The position numbers were made by a program, and so were the translations under genes. A stretch of DNA of 64,000 bases from Corythucha ciliata (taxonomy: Eukaryota > Arthropoda > Insecta > Hemiptera > Tingidae), in the NCBI GenBank assembly GCA_038030265.1, contig CM075939.1:19945253-20009252 (forward strand), written 5' to 3'. The number at the start of each line of letters is the position of its first letter. Position 1 is the first letter of the stretch. Under the pieces are notes generated by a model that worked only from the letters and a program-made list of their open reading frames with translations, was not told the origin of the DNA and searched no databases. Positions 60,901 through 64,000 of the stretch are shown here, in pieces.

Positions 60901-61449
60901 AGCGAATCAGACTATACCATGTCTACTTATCCTTTGATCTGGGGCATTGAACTTAACGAAGGCTCGGAAATGACTCGCGTAAACGCCATGCGCCGAAATT
61001 TGATTCGACTGGATAATCTGGCTAACGGGTAAGCTATCTTCCAAACCCATTGTATTAAGCTATGGACCAATCAAGTGTATTTTGATATAATTATTCTTAC
61101 TACTTAGTTAGCAAGTACTAGGTTAGTGATTCATTTTAGGGATTTGGTTTCTATTTTCAACATAATTGAAAAAGAAGGAGAAGAAATAGGAAGCCAAAAT
61201 CCAAAAAATAAATCACTATAGATTTTCTATAGTCAGCTTTTACTTCAATTTTTTATTGTGTTACTTATTTTACCTCTTTTGGTTTTTAGGAGAGAAAGGC
61301 TCAGCCAACCGGTTAAATGCGAACTGTGTCAAATGTTCCTCGAAAATTTGCAGAGTTTACGGTTCCATTTGACGACCACAGTTCATCGCTTCAACTTGAT
61401 GAATTTCGAAAAGCATTTCCCGAAAAAGAGTTCGAAGGCCCGTAAATGA
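36910..61449 (+). CDS. TDRD9: TDRD9 / spindle-E: DEAH-box helicase with Tudor domain, complete
   Basis: Germline piRNA-pathway RNA helicase acting in cytoplasmic nuage. Nineteen exons, all phases closing, 1467 aa: 36910-37104, 44285-44458, 44516-44941, 45008-45175, 45246-45448, 45522-45846, 45912-46239, 54999-55126, 55197-55427, 55493-55707, 55767-55913, 55976-56363, 56436-56663, 56726-57022, 60043-60320, 60381-60519, 60580-60701, 60777-61028, 61290-61449. Walker A GPTGCGKST is residues 138-146, motif Ia TQPRR, DEIH 237-240, SAT 270-272, TNIAES 427-432 and motif VI QRAGRVGR 474-481. Next come winged-helix/HA2 (ILRCPLDTLVLKAKMLNM, LPLDINLSKLIILGYLFGCL) and a Tudor domain at about 890-1050 (FWVQIVDDAF, VGQLVVAPF, VQYIDYGNTE). 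The TDRD9-specific C-terminal region follows (RETTVMPQIHGLLGLVSMIF, ENDMDIEFDTQFDLFDMIN, EKPYRWN). The tail has a C2H2 finger, C1425-x2-C1428-x12-H1441-x5-H1447. Exon 18 fits best with the acceptor at 60776. The family is certain and every visible helicase motif is intact. Confidence 0.96.
37105..37780. other. TDRD9 intron 1, 5' part
   Basis: Non-coding. The minus-strand frame 37395-37667 has no recognised motif. A poly-C run lies at about 37552-37560. Confidence 0.4.
37782..38165. mobile_element. inverted-repeat element with nested MITE (37865-38001)
   Basis: Ends AAAACACAGGTGCTGCAACACG...GCGCCATATTTGGTCCCTCA and TGAGGGACCAAGTATGGCG...GCAGTACTCGTGTTTTA pair, related to the element at 35595-35900. 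The GGGGCCTATTCTCTAAC MITE is inserted at 37865-38001 and is a sister of the one in the Harbinger transposase. Confidence 0.75.
38166..39356. mobile_element. putative element with TGTTCACACGGTCGAGTA ends
   Basis: TTCACACGGTCGAGTAGAGC near 38172 pairs with CTTCTGTACTCGACAGTGTGAAT ending about 39351. The interior holds the dispersed repeat 38615-38755 and poly-T tracts. Frames 38215-38696 are not supported as genes. Confidence 0.45.
39498..42665. mobile_element. large minisatellite-carrying element(s) in TDRD9 intron 1
   Basis: Left start CCAGAGCCGTAACTAGGCAT; right end GCCCTCCTCTGGCTACGTCC. A second hAT-like start, CAGAAGCGTACCGAGGTAGG followed by GC-rich sequence, occurs at 40052, so two elements may be nested. 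The array (about 40540-42180) uses about 28-bp monomers of the GCGCTAATTCGCGGCTAAAA type, in the same direction as 15641-17300. No target duplication could be fixed by eye. Confidence 0.6.
42670..43190. repeat. degenerate array tail (CGTGAAATT... units)
   Basis: Diverged units such as TTTCTCCAGAAACCTC AAATTAGC, roughly 60-bp spaced at 42930-43130, and GTGAAATTCAAG units before them. Related to the other arrays but in opposite sense. Confidence 0.5.
43447..43577. mobile_element. hairpin MITE in TDRD9 intron 1
   Basis: Long near-perfect arms: TTCAAACTTACTTGTGCAAA followed by CGGG, answered by CCCGTTTGCACAAGTAAGTT followed by TGAA. Outer ends AGTCCCGTCCACACGTTC / GTGAACGGGGCTTT. Confidence 0.85.
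44056..44218. mobile_element. MITE (ATAGGGGTATTCATG ends), uninterrupted copy
   Basis: 163 bp. Ends ATAGGGGTATTCATG / CATGAATACCCCTAT. It serves as the empty reference for the nested complex at 20251-21191. Confidence 0.85.
46420..46968. mobile_element. 549-bp fold-back, CAGGGTGATTC ends, TA duplication
   Basis: CAGGGTGATTCAGGAGGAGA at 46420 and its complement ending 46968, flanked by TA (46418-46419 and 46969-46970). The arms match over about 170 bp. A solo end of this family is at 18606-18674. Frames 46474-47004 are internal artefacts. Confidence 0.88.
46971..47284. other. TDRD9 intron 7 segment, nothing recognised
   Basis: No feature beyond a poly-G run at about 47247-47256. Confidence 0.35.
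47285..48309. repeat. two degenerate ~30-bp arrays, left of the hAT insertion
   Basis: 47285-47640 uses units like CACGAAATTGGCTTTTGAAG, akin to 34730-35215. About 47990-48300 uses units like GAATAGCCAGTTTGGTCATT, which resume at 51310-52040 beyond the inserted element. The array was therefore one block split by that insertion. Confidence 0.65.
48310..51309. mobile_element. 3.0-kb non-autonomous hAT element carrying a minisatellite
   Basis: Inverted ends CAGTGGCGGCGGAA (48310) and TTCCGCCGCCACTG (ending 51309), flanked by a perfect 8-bp duplication GTGAATAT (48302-48309 and 51310-51317). Both ends and target size are hAT-like. Inside, from 48880 to 50350, are monomers of about 28-30 bp of the GAATTAGCGCTTTTTCTCAA TTTTAGC type. 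Possible inner element ends occur at 48796 (CCAGAGGCGGAAC) and 50455 (TAGTTATGCCCCTAC). No transposase-like frame was seen. Confidence 0.88.
51318..52050. repeat. ~30-bp array, right part (GCGAATAGTCAGTTTAGCCA type)
   Basis: Continuation of the array interrupted at 48310. Units such as GGCGCGAATAGTCAGTTTGG followed by CCATTTTTA. Confidence 0.75.
52584..53875. mobile_element. 1.29-kb fold-back nested in satellite element, TA duplication
   Basis: CAGGGTGTAACGGAAAAGTC at 52584 and its complement, one base shorter, ending 53875, flanked by TA. The arms pair for about 550 bp with a small loop near 53150-53290. The flanking sequence is continuous in the sister copy near 32095, which proves insertion. 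Confidence 0.88.
54588..54772. mobile_element. hairpin MITE nested in right arm of satellite element
   Basis: GTGCAATAATATTGCGCAAT and TTGCGCAATATTTATTGTAC arms with outer GGCCCATACACG / CGTCTATGGACCC. Absent from the opposite arm. Confidence 0.7.
57023..58446. repeat. TDRD9 intron 14: long-unit degenerate repeat
   Basis: Loosely repeated motifs CTCGACTCCAG, AGAGTGGCCCAGCGAGGTC, TTGGACTTCAGGCCTGTCG and AAAGTGGCCAAAAA recur at irregular spacing of several hundred bases (57466, 57610, 58030, 58250, 58920, 59215) and outside this gene at 29401-29580. No frame is conserved between copies. Confidence 0.45.
58447..58835. mobile_element. fold-back relative of nested hairpin c (20856-21117)
   Basis: Shares TTTCTGCACTAATCCTGG, TTCAGGAAATTCCGCA and the end GTGCAACTCCCCCTTAA with 20856-21117. 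The arms pair around a centre near 58620. Confidence 0.75.
58836..60042. other. TDRD9 intron 14, 3' part
   Basis: Further copies of the long-unit repeat to about 59290. A GC-rich stretch at 59310-59540 has weak terminal pairing (CCCTATTCTGTAAC / GTTCTGAATAAGGG), so it may be an old MITE. No gene found in the rest. Confidence 0.4.
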
Positions 61450-61649
61450 ACACTCTTTTTTTTTTCAATGCTCTTTAATTTTCCAATTCATTCATTTATT
61501 ATTTTTATCAATTTAACTGTTCATTTGAATTTATTCTCAAGTTAATTCTCACGCCGCTTTGTAATACTAGAGAATAAGATTTATTCTTATATTTTTACCT
61601 AAACTACTTCAAGGTTACCACTTAAGGAATAAATGTCTCTTATTTTCAG
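61450..61649 (+). terminator. TDRD9 3' UTR and polyadenylation region
   Basis: AT-rich sequence after the TGA at 61447-61449, with AATAAA at 61629-61634. Interpreted as the transcript end. Confidence 0.45.
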
Positions 61650-61745
61650 ACAAACATTGTTTTTAGTTGTCTGACGTGCTTGAAGTTAGGGTCGCCTGTC
61701 ATGCCAGAAACAACTAACTTCATTGGACTTCACCCCGAAATTCCC
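61650..61745 (+). other. orphan exon candidate downstream of TDRD9
   Basis: 96 bp bounded by a strong acceptor (TCTCTTATTTTCAG) and a consensus donor (GTAAGTTA), open in one frame for 32 codons (contains CLTC and, from an ATG at 61701, MPETTNFIGLHPEIP). It could be the first coding exon of another plus-strand gene or an alternative last-exon path of TDRD9. No continuing exon was found in the window. Confidence 0.4.
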
Positions 61746-61795
61746 GTAAGTTATCTATATTTTTGTTACGATAAAACTGGAGATGATGGACTTCG

Positions 61796-61934
61796 ACTTA
61801 ACACGATGCATTTTTTTGAAGCATGATGGCCTGCCTGTTCTAAAAAACATCCGGTCACTGCTGGGGATCATATGTTTTTTTTCACCATGCAAGTAAACAT
61901 GCTTCGAATAATGCATCGTGTGCACCGAGCTTTA
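61796..61934. mobile_element. hairpin MITE, TGCACACGATGCA family, copy 3 (inverted)
   Basis: Reverse complement of 36701-36842 with few differences (ends AACACGATGCATTTTTTTGA and GCATCGTGTGCACCGAGCTT). Confidence 0.85.
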
Positions 61935-62093
61935 GAATGTTAGGTACACAATTTTAAGTGCAATCGCGTTTTTCGTAAACGCTCTATTTTATTTATAGTG
62001 AGCAACCTAGTGAATAACTTCATGAGGAAGTGTAAGATCAGTCATCACAAGAGTTTCAGAAATACCCCGAAACTCCGAAAACAACCCCGGTCA

Positions 62094-62224
62094 GGGGCCT
62101 TATTACGAACGGTCGGGAAAAAATGCCGCTAGGGGGATCTAAGGACGCCGAATATAACAAAACATCATCCCGCCATAACAACCGCATCACTTGGCATTTT
62201 CACACGGGTTCGTAATACGGCCCC
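62094..62224. mobile_element. MITE (GGGGCCTTATTACGAAC ends)
   Basis: Inverted ends GGGGCCTTATTACGAAC / GTTCGTAATACGGCCCC, about 131 bp. Confidence 0.8.
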
Positions 62225-62600
62225 AGAACCGGATCTTAGCTTTCACCCATTCACGGAACTGGAGACAGAAATGGACAGTTAACGTTAGCCAGCCAAATCG
62301 GCTTAGTTTCTCGATGGAGAGATAATAGAATTCACCCAAAAGCCCAACTCGGATCAAGGAGAAAAGGACAAAAGGGGTGTGCACACCTAACTACTCCACA
62401 CCATTCATTCCATGGCTAAGGGGGGGGGCAGGGTTTGGGCTGTTTCCCTCCCCTAGACTCAAAATTTCAGCCGCACTGGAGCTCCCGCTCACCCCTAGAT
62501 ACCACACAAAATTACAAATTCTACGCGGGGTCGCCTCATTTTGTTTCGTCAACCCCCCCCCCCAAACATTTCGCTGATTTTTCTTGATGAAACCCCAGTT
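62225..62600. other. intergenic, nothing recognised
   Basis: Poly-G near 62420 and poly-C near 62552. No gene or paired repeat identified. Confidence 0.35.
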
Positions 62601-64000
62601 TAAAGAGTTGTTTCATTCAAAAACATGTTTGCACTAAAATACTATTTTTGCGGATTTATCTCACTAAAAACCCACTTTCGCGGGTCTGGCTCTCTGAAAA
62701 ATCAATTACGAGGGATTGGCTCATTCAAAAATAAAAACGTGTTGGGGGTCAGAACCCCCCCCCCCCCCCCCAAGGACTCCAGCCGCGAGTTAACGATTGT
62801 CCTAAATTTTTGCCGTGAATTAGCGCTTTTTCCTTATTAGCCACGAAGTTGCCTCCGGAAACCACGGCTTGCTATTTCAATTTTCTGTAAATTAGCAAAT
62901 TTTCTCAAATTAACCGCCCCCCTCCCAATTAGTCATTTTTCTTTTTTTCTTTATTCTAGCCGCAAATATCGTTTTTCCTCATTTTAGGGGCTAATTATAG
63001 ATTTTTCTACATTTCATCCATGAATTAGCACTTTTTCTCAATGTTAGCCGCGAATAAGTGATTTTTTAGCTTTTAGCTTATGAGTGATCGCTTTTTCTCA
63101 ATTTAAGACATGAACTTGCTTTCGGAAGCCGAAAATTGTCGATTTCATACTTCTAGCCTCTAATTAGCGCTTTTTCTTCACTTTGTCAGCGGAAGCTTCC
63201 AGGAAACGTTAGCCGCATGGTAGCTAAGCATTACTTTTAATTGCACAAAATACGCTGATCCCCGGTTTTTTCAAGTTCTTAGGCGGAAGAAGATGAGAAG
63301 GCGCACTAATATGCTTGTTCTTGGGGTAAGTACGCAGCAAAAATTTGGAAATGTGGTAATATTTGTGACTAAAACTGTGAAAAAGCGTTCAATCGCGGTA
63401 TCTCCATGCAACTTCTAGACCAAAATTGGGAAAAAATCGCTGATTCACGATGTATAGATACGCCACTTTAATGGCTAAAATGAAAGAAAGAAAACAAAAG
63501 AAAAAAAAAAAAAAACGCTAATTTGCCGTTATTTGGTAAAATTGATGGGTGCCCCGGTTTCTGCTATTTCTCAAAAAAAGCTTAGAAAGCAAGAAAAATC
63601 GCTAATTTCGGGCTAAAATTGAGAAAAATCGAAAATGTCCAACTGAAATTGCAAAAAATTGCCCACTCGCGGATACAAATGAAAAAAGCTGCTAATTCGC
63701 AGCTAAATTTTTGTGAACAACGCTAATTCACGACTGTAATTCAGAAGTATGCGTAATTAGCAGCTAAAATTGGAACAAACTTTTATCCACGGCAAAAATT
63801 GGGGAATTGGGGAAATCGATAATTAAATAACTGCTAAGAAATAAGAAAAATCGCTAATTCACCAATAAAATGGGCAATAAGCGCTAATTAGCGTCTAAAA
63901 TTAGGGCAATTCTAATTGAAAATAATCGGTAATTAATGCGTGGTTAAAATTGAGATAATTTTCTAATAGGGGATTTCACCACCGAGACCGAGTTTAAGTT
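62601..64000. repeat. minisatellite block running out of the window
   Basis: Two phases. 62640-62735 has units near ACCCACTTTCGCGGGTCTGG. From 62780 units of the GAATTAGCGCTTTTTCTCAA sense appear, and from about 63350 the opposite sense (GCTAATTCGCAGCTAAA). This change of strand inside one block resembles a large inverted repeat or two abutting elements. Confidence 0.7.

Overview
This is a window of animal nuclear DNA. Genes have many short introns with GT-AG borders, the spaces between exons are packed with transposon debris, and the gene set is metazoan: chordin/sog, RPA1, TDRD9/spindle-E, a THAP-domain protein and PIF/Harbinger transposase. Introns of about 50-100 bp sit beside introns of several kb. 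A protostome invertebrate, perhaps an arthropod, fits best, but I cannot name a taxon from sequence alone. No database search was run; all family names come from motifs and remembered family architecture.

Host genes, left to right. (1) 1205-3421, + strand: the 3' end of a chordin/short-gastrulation (BMP antagonist) gene, six exons with the end of a CHRD repeat region and three von Willebrand C modules; the last exon needs a one-base frame change. (2) 9846-14873, +: a complete 11-exon RPA1 gene (604 aa) for the large subunit of replication protein A. (3) 31056-31470, -: two exons of a THAP zinc-finger gene, joined by an apparent GC-AG intron. (4) 36910-61449, +: a complete 19-exon gene (1467 aa) for the piRNA-pathway DEAH helicase TDRD9/spindle-E, with a probable untranslated first exon ending at 36528. 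Introns 1, 7 and 14 (7.2, 8.8 and 3.0 kb) are filled with mobile DNA. An orphan exon at 61650-61745 may start a further gene.

Mobile DNA. A PIF/Harbinger element (21241-27895) has a broken transposase, and a sharply deleted, closely similar derivative lies at 30465-30871. There is a YqaJ-type nuclease pseudogene (18877-19449), a tRNA-derived SINE with a perfect 12-bp target duplication (15003-15300), many small hairpin elements, and long fold-back elements with CAGGGTG ends at TA sites. A 2.56-kb fold-back element with a 9-bp target duplication carries a 156-bp satellite, and a sister copy holds that satellite in a three-monomer higher-order repeat. Elements are nested inside one another, in one place with three insertions inside a single hairpin element.

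The most unusual pattern is a set of non-autonomous DNA elements whose body is a degenerate minisatellite (mostly about 28-31 bp period, one of 16 bp). In the clearest cases they have hAT-like ends and 8-bp target duplications (48310-51309 and 34583-35561). Arrays with related wording but different monomers recur at about ten places. This suggests a superfamily of transposons that carry minisatellites or build them, and it is the best candidate here for something undescribed.
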